This document shows positions 41,715-50,756 of a stretch of 64,000 nucleotides of DNA, in pieces; positions within the stretch are counted from its first letter, which is position 1, and each line of letters starts with the position of its first letter. This stretch comes from Micromonospora inositola (GTDB lineage: Bacteria; Actinomycetota; Actinomycetes; Mycobacteriales; Micromonosporaceae). The stretch lies in the NCBI RefSeq assembly GCF_900090285.1, contig NZ_LT607754.1, positions 5,668,001 to 5,732,000 on the forward strand, in the 5' to 3' direction. A model generated the notes under the pieces. It saw nothing but the letters and a program-made list of their open reading frames with translations. It did no database searches and was not told the origin of the DNA. Position numbers and translations under genes: made by a program.

Positions 41715-41780
41715 GATTGTCACGGTGACAATCCGACGGCGGCCGGGCCGCGCGGCGACTAGATTGTCACGGTGACAATC
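41715..41780. promoter_or_regulatory. Twin 19-bp operators between the MFS and MocR genes
   Basis: The sequence GATTGTCACGGTGACAATC occurs at 41715-41733 and again at 41762-41780. Each is a palindrome with only its central base unpaired, and the two copies are identical, with centres 47 bp apart. The second overlaps a -10-like TAGATT (41760-41765) and the GTG start (41772) of the MocR gene, which implies a leaderless transcript and autorepression. Confidence 0.8.
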
Positions 41781-43085
41781 TGGGAGCCCGCCGGGCCGTC
41801 CGGGGCCGGACCCCGCTACCTGGCGCTCGCCGACGCGATCGGCGCCGACATCGCCGCCGGCCGGCTCACCGCCGGCGACCGCCTGCCGGCGCAGCGGGAG
41901 CTGGCTCGGCGGCTCGGCGTCACGATCGCCACCGTCGGCCGCGCCTACCAGGTCGCCGCCCGGCGCGGGCTGCTCACCGGCGAGGTCGGCCGGGGCACCT
42001 TCGTCGCCCCGACCCCCGCCGCCACTTCGCCCGCCACCGCGCCGCTGCTCGACGTCGCCGCCGTGCACCCGCCCGGGCACGGGCCGGTCCACCGGGCGGT
42101 CGCGCCGATCCTGCACCGGATCGCCGCCGACCCCCTCGCCGTCGGCGCGGAGGACGCCGACGCGGTCCGGCACCGCGTCGCCGGCGCCCGGTGGATGGCC
42201 CACGGCGGCTGGCGCCCCGCCCCCGACGAGGTCGAGGTGACCGCCGGCGGACAGCACGCCCTCGCCGCCGCCCTGGCCGCGCTCGCCCAGCCCCGACACG
42301 TGGTGGTGACCACCGAGCTGACCAACCCGGGCCTGCTCGCCGCCGCGCGGCTGCTCCGGATCGAGCTGGCGACCGTGCCGAGCGACGCGGCCGGGGCCCG
42401 CGCGGACGCCATCGACCGGCTCTGCGCCCGACGCCGGGTGGCCGCGCTGCACCTGCACCCCACCCTGCACAACCCGACCGGACTCACCATGCCGGCCGAG
42501 CGCCGCCGGGAGATCGCCGCCGTCGCCGCCGGCCACGACCTGGCCGTGATCGAGGAGGACCCGTTCGGCGCGCTGCTGCCCGACCGGCCGCCGCCGATCG
42601 CCGCGTGGCACCCCCGCACGGTCCACCTCACCGGGATCACCAAGACCCTCGCTCCGGGCCTGCGGATCGGCTACCGGTACGCCCCGCCGGCGCTCGCCGA
42701 GCCGCTGCGCGCCGCCGCCCGGGCACTCGCCTGGACGCCCGCGCCGCTGGTCGCCGAGGTGGCCACCCAGCTCGTGCTGAGCGGGGCGGCGCACCAGCTC
42801 GCCGCCGCCCGTGCCGCAGAGCTGGCCGGGCGCGCCGCGCTGGCCCGCGAGCTGCTCGGCGACCGGGTGGCCGCCACCGGGCCGGCGCCCTTCGCCTGGC
42901 TGCGCCTGGGCCACGACGCCGACGCGGTGACCGCGCTCGCCCGCCGCCGGGGCGTCGCGGTCGCCGGCACCGACGAGTTCGCCGCCCGGCGCGGGGCCGC
43001 GCCGGGCCTGCGGGTCAGCCTCAGCGCCGACGCCGCGACGGTACGCGCGGCGCTGCGCACCCTGGCCCGGCTGCTGCCGGGCTGA
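41772..43085 (+). CDS. MocR-type regulator (GntR helix-turn-helix plus aminotransferase domain)
   Basis: The 437-residue protein starts at GTG 41772 inside an operator. The winged helix (RYLALADAIGADIAAGRL, LPAQRELARRLGVTIATVGRAY, LTGEVGRGTFVA; about 14-78) is joined to a fold-type I aminotransferase domain: VTAGGQHALAAAL, HLHPTLHNPTG (about 230), and HLTGITKTLAPGLRIGY with the PLP-binding Lys (about 285). MocR regulators sense PLP or amino compounds. It probably represses itself and the divergent exporter. No PdxS/PdxT genes are adjacent, so the ligand is open. Confidence 0.93.
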   Translation: MTIWEPAGPSGAGPRYLALADAIGADIAAGRLTAGDRLPAQRELARRLGVTIATVGRAYQVAARRGLLTGEVGRGTFVAPTPAATSPATAPLLDVAAVHPPGHGPVHRAVAPILHRIAADPLAVGAEDADAVRHRVAGARWMAHGGWRPAPDEVEVTAGGQHALAAALAALAQPRHVVVTTELTNPGLLAAARLLRIELATVPSDAAGARADAIDRLCARRRVAALHLHPTLHNPTGLTMPAERRREIAAVAAGHDLAVIEEDPFGALLPDRPPPIAAWHPRTVHLTGITKTLAPGLRIGYRYAPPALAEPLRAAARALAWTPAPLVAEVATQLVLSGAAHQLAAARAAELAGRAALARELLGDRVAATGPAPFAWLRLGHDADAVTALARRRGVAVAGTDEFAARRGAAPGLRVSLSADAATVRAALRTLARLLPG

Positions 43086-43088
43086 CGG

Positions 43089-43499
43089 TCAGCGGAGCGC
43101 GCCCTCGGCCCGGAGCCGGTCGAAGATGAGCTGGTCCACCGGGGAGACCCGGTGCCGGTCGGCGTGACCGAGCCAGGCCAACTCATCGATCTCGCTCTCC
43201 GGGCGCAGCTCGCCCCGGTAGTCGGCCGCGTAGCAGGTCATCCGGACCACGGTGCCGGCCGCGTGCCCGTGCGCCCGCGCGGAGAAGGTGCCGACGTGGA
43301 CGGCCGACTCGCGCACCACCGCGACGCCCAGCTCCTCCGCGATCTCCCGGACCAGGGTGTCCAGGTCGGTCTCGCCGGCCTCCCGCTTGCCGCCGGGCAG
43401 GTACCAGACGTCCTTGCCGCGGGAGCGGGTGCTGAGGATGCGGCCGTCCTCGATCCGGATCCAGGCCACCTTGTCGATCTCGCGCACGGCACTCCTCAT
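43089..43499 (-). CDS. Nudix hydrolase
   Basis: The 136-residue protein starts at ATG 43499 (MRSAVREIDKVAWIRIEDG). The Nudix box is GGKREAGETDLDTLVREIAEELGV (about 37-60). The length and the C-terminal LAWLGHADRHRVSPVDQLIFDRL suggest a small MutT-like or ADP-ribose-type enzyme. It stands alone, convergent with the MocR gene (3-nt gap) and divergent from the molybdopterin oxidoreductase. Confidence 0.88.
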   Translation of the reverse strand: MRSAVREIDKVAWIRIEDGRILSTRSRGKDVWYLPGGKREAGETDLDTLVREIAEELGVAVVRESAVHVGTFSARAHGHAAGTVVRMTCYAADYRGELRPESEIDELAWLGHADRHRVSPVDQLIFDRLRAEGALR

Positions 43500-43564
43500 C
43501 TGCTGAGGGACAGCGGCCAACTGTAGAAGGACACGACGCCGGTCGGATCGGTAGCATCCCTGCC

Positions 43565-45670
43565 ATGTCCCGCGCCACCCATTCCGGTGCCTGCCCGCTG
43601 GACTGCCCGGACACCTGCACCTGGCAGCTCACCGTCTCCGACGGTCGGGCGGTCGGGCTGCGCGGCGACCGTGACCACCCGTTCACCCGGGGCGCGCTCT
43701 GCGGCAAGGTCAACCGCTACCTGGACGCGGTCAACGGACCCGACCGGCTGACCCACCCGCTGGTGCGGACCGGGCCGAAGGGCGTGGGACCGGTCTCCTA
43801 CCGGCCGGCCAGCTGGGACGAGGCGGTCGGCCGGGTGGCCGCCGGGCTGCGGGCCAGCATCGACCGGGACGGCCCGGAAGCGATCCTGCCGTATTACTTC
43901 GCCGGCACGATGGGGCTGGTCCAGGGCTGGACGATGGGTCCACGCCTCTTCGCGCACCTCGGCGCGTCCCGGCTGGACACCACGATCTGCACCGCCGCGG
44001 CGCGGGCCGCGCTGGGCTCGCTGTTCGGCGGCTCGGTCGGCTTCGAGCCGGAGTCCATCGTGGACGCCAAGCTGATCGTGCTCTGGGGCGCCAACCTGCT
44101 CTCCACCAACCTGCACCAGTGGCCCTTCGTCCAGGAGGCGCGACAGCGGGGCGCGTACGTCGTCACCATCGACCCGCTGCGCACGGACACCGCGGCCCGC
44201 AGCGACGAGCACGTCGCGCCGCTGCCCGGCACGGATGCCGCCCTGGCCCTGGGGCTGATGCGGATCGTCCGCGACGCGGGCGCCGCCGACCGGGACTGGC
44301 TGGCCGCGCACACGGTCGGCTGGCCGGAGCTGTCGGCGCGGCTCGACGAGTGGCCGGCCGAGCGGGCCGCCGCCGAGTGCGGGCTCGACGTCGACGTCGT
44401 CCGGCGGCTCGGCGAGCGGATCGCCACCACCCGGCCCACCGCGATCCGGGTCGGGCTTGGGGCGCAGCGCCACCGCGGCGCCGGCCAGGCGATCCGGGCG
44501 ATCTGCGCGCTGTCGCTGGTCACCGGCGACTTCCGGTACCCGGGCGGAGGTGCGCTCTGCACGACCAGCGGGCACCACCGGGTGCCCCTCGACCCGGTGG
44601 TCCGCCCGCGCGGCATGCCGGCCCCGCCGGCCCGGTCGATCAACATGAGCCGGCTCGCGGCCGTGCTCACCGGCGAGGCCGATCCGCCGGTGACGTCGCT
44701 GGTGGTCTTCAACTCCAACCCGGCGGCCACCGCGCCCGACCAGCGCCGGCTGCGCGCGGGCCTGCGCCGCGCCGACCTGTTCACCGTGGTGCTGGAGCAG
44801 CGCTGGACGGACACCTGCGACTTCGCCGACGTCGTACTGCCGGCCACCATGCAGCCCGAGCACCTCGACCTGCACACCTCCTACGGCCACCACTACACGA
44901 CGCTCAACCTGCCGGCGACGCGGGCGCCCGGCGAGGCGCTGCCGAACACCGAGATCTTCCGGCGGATCGCGGACGCGCTGGGCCTCGACCATCCCCGCCT
45001 GTCGGACAGCGACGAGGACCTGGCCCGGCAGCTGCTCCGCGACGGGCCGGTCAGCTTCGAGGAGCTGCGCGAGCGGACGTACGCCCGGGCCACCGGGGTG
45101 GCCGTCGGGTCGGCCCCGTACGCCGAGGGCGGCTTCCCCACCCCGGACGGCCGGGCCCGGCTGCTCGACCCGCGGCTCGCCGGGCAGGGGGTGGACCCGC
45201 TGGTCGGCTACACCCCGCCGGCGGAGGCCGCCGACCCGGAGCTGGCCCGGCGCTTTCCGCTGGTGCTGATCTCCCCGGCCGGCCGGTTCCTCATGAACTC
45301 GACGTTCGCCTCGCTGCCCTGGCACGCCGGCCGGATGGGGCCGCCCCGGGTGCACCTACACCCCGCCGACGCGGCGGCCCGGGGCCTGACCGACGGCGAC
45401 GCCGTGCGGGTGCACAACGACCGCGGGGAGTTCCTGGCGGCGGTCGCCGTGGACGAGGCGACCCGGCCGGGGCTGGCGTTCACCTACAAGGCGTACTGGG
45501 CGCGGCTGAGCCCCGGCGGGACCACGGTCAACGCGGTCACCGCGGTACGCGACACCGACCTGGGCGGCGGCCCGACGTTCCACGACACCCGGATCGAGGT
45601 CGAGCCGGTGCCGGCGGAGCTGCTGACGGCCGACCTGCCGCGCGTCGAGGAGGCGGTCTCCGGCGCCTGA
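43565..45670 (+). CDS. Molybdopterin-dependent oxidoreductase, formate dehydrogenase/DMSO reductase superfamily
   Basis: The 701-residue protein has an N-terminal [4Fe-4S] site (CPLDCPDTCTW then ALCGKVNRY), the molybdopterin domains (LIVLWGANLLSTNLHQWPFV; VTIDPLRTDTAARSDEHVAPLPGTDAALALG), and a C-terminal molybdopterin-dinucleotide domain (FPLVLISPAGRFLMNSTFAS to ALTDGDAVRVHNDRGEF-type). The active-site region has no obvious Cys or SeCys as in formate dehydrogenase; the type resembles cytosolic CPLDC-type oxidoreductases whose substrate is unclear. No Tat signal. It is a single gene. Confidence 0.88.
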   Translation: MSRATHSGACPLDCPDTCTWQLTVSDGRAVGLRGDRDHPFTRGALCGKVNRYLDAVNGPDRLTHPLVRTGPKGVGPVSYRPASWDEAVGRVAAGLRASIDRDGPEAILPYYFAGTMGLVQGWTMGPRLFAHLGASRLDTTICTAAARAALGSLFGGSVGFEPESIVDAKLIVLWGANLLSTNLHQWPFVQEARQRGAYVVTIDPLRTDTAARSDEHVAPLPGTDAALALGLMRIVRDAGAADRDWLAAHTVGWPELSARLDEWPAERAAAECGLDVDVVRRLGERIATTRPTAIRVGLGAQRHRGAGQAIRAICALSLVTGDFRYPGGGALCTTSGHHRVPLDPVVRPRGMPAPPARSINMSRLAAVLTGEADPPVTSLVVFNSNPAATAPDQRRLRAGLRRADLFTVVLEQRWTDTCDFADVVLPATMQPEHLDLHTSYGHHYTTLNLPATRAPGEALPNTEIFRRIADALGLDHPRLSDSDEDLARQLLRDGPVSFEELRERTYARATGVAVGSAPYAEGGFPTPDGRARLLDPRLAGQGVDPLVGYTPPAEAADPELARRFPLVLISPAGRFLMNSTFASLPWHAGRMGPPRVHLHPADAAARGLTDGDAVRVHNDRGEFLAAVAVDEATRPGLAFTYKAYWARLSPGGTTVNAVTAVRDTDLGGGPTFHDTRIEVEPVPAELLTADLPRVEEAVSGA

Positions 45671-45715
45671 CCGACCCGGGCGTCAGCGCACGCCGGTGGA
45701 CGCCGGGACCGGCGG

Positions 45716-45937
45716 TCAGCCGACGACCGGGCTGCGGCGTTCGAGGAGGACGACGTCGCGCCACCGGCCCTGGTGCCGGCCGACCCGCTCGCGGACGCCG
45801 ATGAGGGGATCGACGCGGCCGACCGGAGCGGTGTCCGGGACTTCCGGCCCGGACGGCCGGTCGCTGCGCCCCTGCTCCGCACCACCGCCCGCCCCTGGCG
45901 TCGACGGTGGGAACCGCGCCACCAGCCCGGCCGGCAT
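45716..45937 (-). CDS. Possible small protein, weak candidate
   Basis: The 45671-45987 gap of 317 bp contains one frame on the minus strand with strongly G/C-biased third positions: 73 residues from ATG 45937, ending VGRHQGRWRDVVLLERRSPVVG. There is no clear ribosome binding site and no recognised family. It would follow the GH63-like gene on the same strand. The high G/C of the region means the bias alone is weak evidence. Nothing else is seen in the gap. Confidence 0.25.
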   Translation of the reverse strand: MPAGLVARFPPSTPGAGGGAEQGRSDRPSGPEVPDTAPVGRVDPLIGVRERVGRHQGRWRDVVLLERRSPVVG

Positions 45938-45987
45938 CGCCTGACGCGCCGGCCGCCGGCGTCGCCTCCGGGGGCGATGCCGGCGGC

Positions 45988-47391
45988 TCACCCCTCGGCG
46001 AGGGCGTCGAGCGCCAAGGATGCCGTCCAGCTGAAGGCCGGGGAGCCGAGCCCGGCGCCGGTGTCCGGGTGGAAGTACTCGTGGCAGCCGCTGCCCGCGA
46101 CCAGCCGGAGCATCGACTCCCGCAGCCCGGCGGCCAGGTCGGGACGGCGGTGGGTGAGCAGCCCGCGCCAGAGCAGCCAGCTCGTGTTCAGCCAGCTCGG
46201 GCCGCGCCAGTAGCGCAGCGGCTCGAAGTCCGGCGCGGTTCGGTCGTGGGTGGGCAGCGGGCGGTCCATCCGGGGCGCCAGGCCGAACCGGGGCGAGCAC
46301 GCCTCGGCCAGCACCGCCCTTACGTGCCGGGCGGGCAGGTCCGGCAGGATCAGCGGCATCAGCCCGAGCACCGTCCGGGCCGGGATCAGCCGGTCGGTGC
46401 GCAGGTCGCGCGGGTGGAAGGTGCCGGTGGCCGGGTCGTACAGCCGGTCCACCAGGGTCGCGGTGATCCGGGCCGCCCGGTCGCGGTGCGGCCCCGGGTC
46501 GGCCCCGACCACCGCCGCGATCCGGGCCAGCGCGTGCTCGGCCACCCCGAGTGCCGCGTTGAGCAGCGGACACTCCACCAGGAAGGGGTGCTGGCCGGCC
46601 AGCCCGTCGTCGCCGTATCGGCCCTCCCGATAGGAGGAGACGATCGCGACGTAGCGCGCGTAGTCCAGGTCCGTGGGGCGGTGCGCGGCGTCGGCGTGCG
46701 CCGTGTCGTGCCGCCGGTACGCCCGCATGACGGCGGCGTCGGCGGGCACCGAGGCCAGCGGGGCGTCCCAGGCCGGGCTGTTGTCCAGCCCCGACTCCCA
46801 CGGGTGCACGAGGCAGGCCAGCCCGGCCCCGCCCACGTCCCGCCGGCCGGTCAGGTATCGCTGCTGGGCGACCAGTCGCGGGTACAGCCAACGCAGCGCC
46901 CGCACCGAGGCCTCGGACGGGGCCCGGCGGTGGGTCAGCCACGCCGCCGGGGCGTGCACCGGCGGCTGGACGATCCCGGAGGTGGCGGCGGGCGGCGCGC
47001 CGTCGGCGCGGGCGGAGCCCCAGAACTCCGGCCCCGGGAAGTACGACCCGACCGGCAACGCCGGGTTGAACACGATGTGCGGCACCCGCCCGTCTGCCCA
47101 CTGGGCGGCGAAGAGCGTCCGCAGCTCCCGCCACGCCCGGTCGGGTCGGACGTGGGCCAGCCCGACGGCGATGAACGCCGAGTCCCAACTCCACTGGTGC
47201 GGGTAGAGGGTGCGTGACGGCACTGTGTGGTCGTGCTCCCAGTTGCCGTCGAGGGTGGCGACCGCCAACCGGCGCAGCTCCGCCGCCCGCTCGGCGCCGG
47301 CCCGCCGGGATCGCGGGTCGCCGTCGGCGCCACCCGTCGCGGCGTCCAACCCGGCGGCGGCGCCGGGACCGCCGGCCGGCCCGGTGCTCAT
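45988..47391 (-). CDS. GH63-like glucosidase (mannosyl/glucosylglycerate hydrolase type)
   Basis: The 467-residue protein starts at ATG 47391, which overlaps the stop of the isomerase gene (ATGA), so translation is coupled. The (alpha/alpha)6 fold motifs are TLYPHQWSWDSAFIAVGLAH (about 65-80), VFNPALPVGSYFPGPEFW, CLVHPWESGLDNSPAWD (about 205, likely catalytic Asp) and YWRGPSWLNTSWLLWRGL, then EYFHPDTGAGLGSPAFSWTASLALD. These are the marks of GH63 MGH-type enzymes acting on glucosyl- or mannosyl-glycerate and related glucosides. No signal peptide, so the substrate is imported first, probably by the divergent ABC system. Confidence 0.82.
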   Translation of the reverse strand: MSTGPAGGPGAAAGLDAATGGADGDPRSRRAGAERAAELRRLAVATLDGNWEHDHTVPSRTLYPHQWSWDSAFIAVGLAHVRPDRAWRELRTLFAAQWADGRVPHIVFNPALPVGSYFPGPEFWGSARADGAPPAATSGIVQPPVHAPAAWLTHRRAPSEASVRALRWLYPRLVAQQRYLTGRRDVGGAGLACLVHPWESGLDNSPAWDAPLASVPADAAVMRAYRRHDTAHADAAHRPTDLDYARYVAIVSSYREGRYGDDGLAGQHPFLVECPLLNAALGVAEHALARIAAVVGADPGPHRDRAARITATLVDRLYDPATGTFHPRDLRTDRLIPARTVLGLMPLILPDLPARHVRAVLAEACSPRFGLAPRMDRPLPTHDRTAPDFEPLRYWRGPSWLNTSWLLWRGLLTHRRPDLAAGLRESMLRLVAGSGCHEYFHPDTGAGLGSPAFSWTASLALDALAEG

Positions 47392-48206
47392 GCCGCCGCC
47401 TGCCAGGGCTGGGCGGGCGTGAGCACCGTCGCGGCCTGCCGGAGGGCCGCGAGGGGTTCGCCACGCAGCCGGCACTCCAGCGCCAGCCACCCTCGGTAGT
47501 CGATGTCGTGCAGGGTACGCAGCAGCGCCGGCCAGTCCAGGTGCCCGGCCCCGGGCTGGTACCGGTTGGAGTCGCTGACCTGCACGTGGCCCAGGTACGG
47601 CGCGGCGGCGCGCAGCGCGCCGTGCACGTCGTCCTCCTCGATGTTCATGTGGAAGGTGTCGGCGACCACCCGGACCGAGGGCAGGCCGACGGCCGCGCAG
47701 AGGGCGACCGCCTCGTCGAGCCGGTTGACCATGTGGTCCTCGTACCGGTTGAGGGGTTCCAGGAAGAGGGCGACGCCCTCGGCGCGGGCGTGCTCGCCCA
47801 GCTCGCCGAGGGTGTCGACGAGGACCTGCCGGTCGCCGTCGGGCGAGCGGGGCGGCTCGAAGGGCGGCAGCCGCCGGGAGAACATCCCCCAGGCGGCGGG
47901 GGTCATCGCGCCGATCCCGCCGAGCTCGGCGATCACCGAGAGCTGGGAGCGGAGGTTGCGTACCGCGTCCCGGGAACGGTCCGGGTCGAAGTCGCCGATG
48001 AAGTGGTCCATCTCCACGCAGACGGTGGGCATGAGCACGCCGTCGGCGCGGGCCCGACGCAGCTCCGGCAACCGCCGGGCGAACGCGAGGTCACCGCGGC
48101 CGCGCAGCTCGATGGCCTGGTAGCCAAGCATGGTGGCGAGGGCGAACTTGTCGGACAGGCTGGCGCCCGGGAGAAGCTGCTCCTGGCAGGCGAGTGGAAT
48201 GGCCAT
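47388..48206 (-). CDS. Sugar phosphate isomerase/epimerase (xylose isomerase-like TIM barrel)
   Basis: The 272-residue protein has the AP-endonuclease 2/xylose isomerase-like TIM barrel with metal ligands: ALFLEPLNRYEDH (Glu, about 150), VVADTFHMNIEEDD (Asp, His, about 187), HVQVSDSNRYQPGAGHLDW (His, Asp, Arg), and ALECRLRG (Glu). It isomerises or epimerises a keto sugar or inositol derivative. It overlaps both neighbours (ATG/stop overlaps), so it is the middle gene of a three-gene operon. Confidence 0.88.
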   Translation of the reverse strand: MAIPLACQEQLLPGASLSDKFALATMLGYQAIELRGRGDLAFARRLPELRRARADGVLMPTVCVEMDHFIGDFDPDRSRDAVRNLRSQLSVIAELGGIGAMTPAAWGMFSRRLPPFEPPRSPDGDRQVLVDTLGELGEHARAEGVALFLEPLNRYEDHMVNRLDEAVALCAAVGLPSVRVVADTFHMNIEEDDVHGALRAAAPYLGHVQVSDSNRYQPGAGHLDWPALLRTLHDIDYRGWLALECRLRGEPLAALRQAATVLTPAQPWQAAA

Positions 48207-49243
48207 CAGAACCTCAGCACGACTTGGAGGACGTCACCGTCACCGCGGTCGAGCAACGCGAGCGCGTCGGCCACCGCGCCCGCGTCGACGACGTGGCTCA
48301 CCAGCGGCAGCGGGTCGACACTGCCCTCCGCCACCAGGTCCATGAAGGTGTGGGCGATCCGGGGCCCGGTCCACCGGCCGGCCGTGCCGGGTGCCGGGGT
48401 GGGCCCGGAGACCTGGGCCGCCACCAGCTGGATCCGGTTGTGGTGGAACTCCTCGCCGAGTCCCAGCCCGAGGGCGTACCCCTGGTAGAAGCCGGCGGCC
48501 ACGACGCGGCCGGCGTGGGTGGTGGCGCGGATCGCCTCGTGCAGCGCCGGGTACGACCCGGACAGCTCCAGGCAGACATCCGCGCCGCGACCGTCGGTGG
48601 CCGCGCGGAGCACGGCGGCGGCGGAGTCCACGGCGGCGTCGACGACCCGCCGGGCGCCGAAGCGGGTGGCAAAGTCCAGCCGGGCGGGCACCCGGTCCAC
48701 CGCGACCACCCGGGCGCCGGAGAGGGCGGCCAGCCGGGTGGCCAGCAGGCCGATCACCCCCTGGCCGAAGACTCCCACCCAGTCGCCGAGGTGCAGGTCA
48801 CCGGCGAGCACCGCGGTGAGGGCGATCGCGCCGGGACGGGCGAAGACGGCCGTGAGCGGGTCGAGCCCGGGGGGCAGCGGCTGGACCGCGCCGGCCGGCA
48901 CGACGGCCTCGGCCTGGTGCCCCCAGATGCCCCAGACGACCTGCCCGGGATGCCGGTCGGCGACGTCGGCGGCGACCTCGACGATCTCGCCGACCTCCTC
49001 ATAGCCGAAGCCGACCACCGGGTAGGCGGCGGGCGCCTGGCGGGGCACGAACATCCGGGTGGCGTCGTCCCAGTCCTTGCTGAGCCGCGGATTGCTGCCC
49101 CGGTAGAGGGTCAACTCGGTGCCGGCCGAGATGCCGGAGTAGCAGGTGCGGACGCGGATTTGGCCCGGGCCGAGCGGATCCGCGGGGCAGGGCTCCAGGC
49201 TGACCCGCCGGGGCCCGGCCAGAGAGACAACCCAGTTGACCAT
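48206..49243 (-). CDS. Zinc-type medium-chain dehydrogenase
   Basis: The 345-residue protein is an MDR-family dehydrogenase: YSGISAGTELTLYRGS at the N-terminus, PVVGFGYEEVGEIVEVAADV, and the NAD(P) motif VGVFGQGVIGLLATRLAAL (about 160). The usual Cys-x-Gly and GHE zinc ligands are replaced (GISAGTEL; GFGYEE), like the bacteriochlorophyllide/threonine-dehydrogenase-like subgroup found in sugar-acid clusters. It likely oxidises a sugar or polyol C-OH before the isomerase step. It is the first gene of the operon, divergent from the ABC importer. Confidence 0.85.
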   Translation of the reverse strand: MVNWVVSLAGPRRVSLEPCPADPLGPGQIRVRTCYSGISAGTELTLYRGSNPRLSKDWDDATRMFVPRQAPAAYPVVGFGYEEVGEIVEVAADVADRHPGQVVWGIWGHQAEAVVPAGAVQPLPPGLDPLTAVFARPGAIALTAVLAGDLHLGDWVGVFGQGVIGLLATRLAALSGARVVAVDRVPARLDFATRFGARRVVDAAVDSAAAVLRAATDGRGADVCLELSGSYPALHEAIRATTHAGRVVAAGFYQGYALGLGLGEEFHHNRIQLVAAQVSGPTPAPGTAGRWTGPRIAHTFMDLVAEGSVDPLPLVSHVVDAGAVADALALLDRGDGDVLQVVLRF

Positions 49244-49275
49244 GGCGTCGCTCCGAGGAAAGTGCCGGCCTCGAT

Positions 49276-49346
49276 TCTACCAAAAAATCGGCATATCTGG
49301 TTCCTTTAATGAATCGAAGGGTATTGAATCCAGGTTGTACCCTTCG
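49276..49346. promoter_or_regulatory. AT-rich divergent control region of the sugar locus
   Basis: The 118-bp gap between the two operons is strikingly AT-rich for this genome (ctaccaaaaaatcggcatat). It carries the inverted repeat cgaagggta / tacccttcg (49315-49323 and 49338-49346) and the direct repeats atgaatc / ttgaatc, likely binding a local regulator that is not encoded in the window next to it. Confidence 0.5.
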
Positions 49347-49361
49347 AGAGGAGTGCCGTCG

Positions 49362-50756
49362 ATGTCATTACCTCCGACGCGAATGCTGGCCTCCACCCTG
49401 ATCATGGCATTAGCCGGGGTGGGAATGGTTGCCTGCAGCGGCGACGAGCAGAAAAGCGACAGTTCACAGATCACGGTGTGGAGCCTGGAGGACGTGGCCG
49501 ACCGGGTCACCGCCACCAAGGCGATCATCGCCGACTTCACCGCCAAGACCGGCGTCAAGGTCAACCTGGTCACCGTCAACGAGGACCAGTTCCCCGCCCT
49601 CATCGCCTCCAGCGCCGCCGCCGGCGAGCTGCCCGACGTGGTCGGCTCGGTCTCGCTCGCCGGCATCCAGACTCTCGCCGGCAACGATCTGCTGCACCCG
49701 GACGCCAACAAGGAGGTCGTCGACAAGCTCGGGCGGGACACCTTCTCGCCACGCGCGCTGGAGCTGACCTCCGACGGCGACAAGCAGCTCTCCGTCCCCA
49801 GTGACGGGTGGGGGCAGCTGCTCGTCTACCGCAAGGACCTCTTCGACGCCGCCGGCCTGCCCGCCCCCGACACGTACGAGAAGATCGCCGCCGCCGCGGC
49901 GAAGCTCAACACCGGTGGCGTCGCCGGCATCACCGCGGCCACCGCCCCCGGCGACGTTTTCACCCAGCAGACCTTCGAGCATCTCGCCCTGGCCAACAAC
50001 TGTCAGCTCACCGACGACTCCGGCGCGGTCAAGCTCGACTCCCCGGAGTGCGTCGAGGCGTTCCGCTTCTACGGGGACCTGATGCGCAACCACTCGGTCA
50101 AGGGTGCGCAGGACGTGGACACCACCCGGGCCACCTACTTCGCCGGCAAGGCGGCGATGCTGATCTGGTCGCCGTTCATCCTCGACGAGCTGGCCGGGCT
50201 GCGCAACGACGCCAAGCCGACCTGCCCGCAGTGCGCGAAGGATCCGACCTGGCTGGCGAAGAACAGCGCCTTCGTCACCGCGATCAAGGGGCCCAACTAC
50301 GCCGAACCGGCCCAGTACGGCGAGATCAGCTCCTGGGCGGTGCTCGACGGCGCCGCCGCCGATCCGGCGAAGTCGTTCGTGGAGTACATGCTCGGCGACG
50401 GCTACCCGCGCTGGTTCGGGATGTCCCCGGAGGGCCGGTTCCCGGTCCGCAAGGGCACCGCGGACGACAAGGAGAAGTTCCTGACCGCCTGGAACACCAG
50501 CCAGGCTGGCGTGGACGCCAAGAAGCCACTCTCCGCCGTCTACGGCGACGACGTGCTGGCCACCCTGCGCAAGAGCCCGGACACCTTCCAGCGCTGGGGC
50601 CTGCCGCAGGGCCAGGGCAAGCTGGTCGGCGCGATCCTCGGTGAACTGCCGGTACCGAAGGCGCTCGCCGACGTGATCGGCGGCAAGTCCGACGCCGCCG
50701 CGGCCGCCGCCCGGGCGCAGAAGGACGTCGAGGCGATCAAGAAGGGCGTCAATTGA
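49362..50756 (+). CDS. ABC transporter sugar-binding lipoprotein
   Basis: The 464-residue protein starts at ATG 49362 behind GAGAGGAG. The lipoprotein signal peptide ends GVGMVACSGDEQ, with the lipidated Cys at about 25. The family 1 solute-binding fold follows: ITVWSLEDVADRVTATKAIIADFTAKTG, LPDVVGSVSLAGIQTLAG and YFAGKAAMLIWSPFILDELAG. It captures an oligosaccharide or glycoside outside the membrane. The stop overlaps the TTG of the first permease gene. Confidence 0.93.
   Translation: MSLPPTRMLASTLIMALAGVGMVACSGDEQKSDSSQITVWSLEDVADRVTATKAIIADFTAKTGVKVNLVTVNEDQFPALIASSAAAGELPDVVGSVSLAGIQTLAGNDLLHPDANKEVVDKLGRDTFSPRALELTSDGDKQLSVPSDGWGQLLVYRKDLFDAAGLPAPDTYEKIAAAAAKLNTGGVAGITAATAPGDVFTQQTFEHLALANNCQLTDDSGAVKLDSPECVEAFRFYGDLMRNHSVKGAQDVDTTRATYFAGKAAMLIWSPFILDELAGLRNDAKPTCPQCAKDPTWLAKNSAFVTAIKGPNYAEPAQYGEISSWAVLDGAAADPAKSFVEYMLGDGYPRWFGMSPEGRFPVRKGTADDKEKFLTAWNTSQAGVDAKKPLSAVYGDDVLATLRKSPDTFQRWGLPQGQGKLVGAILGELPVPKALADVIGGKSDAAAAAARAQKDVEAIKKGVN

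Noticed and set aside
41673..42914. Extension of the MFS frame to 833 residues
   Set aside because: The extra part is antisense to the well-supported MocR gene and contains no membrane or family motifs; the operators and a proper ATG at 41672 mark the true start.
45671..45987. Plus-strand frame 45773-46213 as a gene
   Set aside because: It overlaps the 3' part of the GH63-like gene antisense and has Arg/Pro/Ser-rich translation with no domain.
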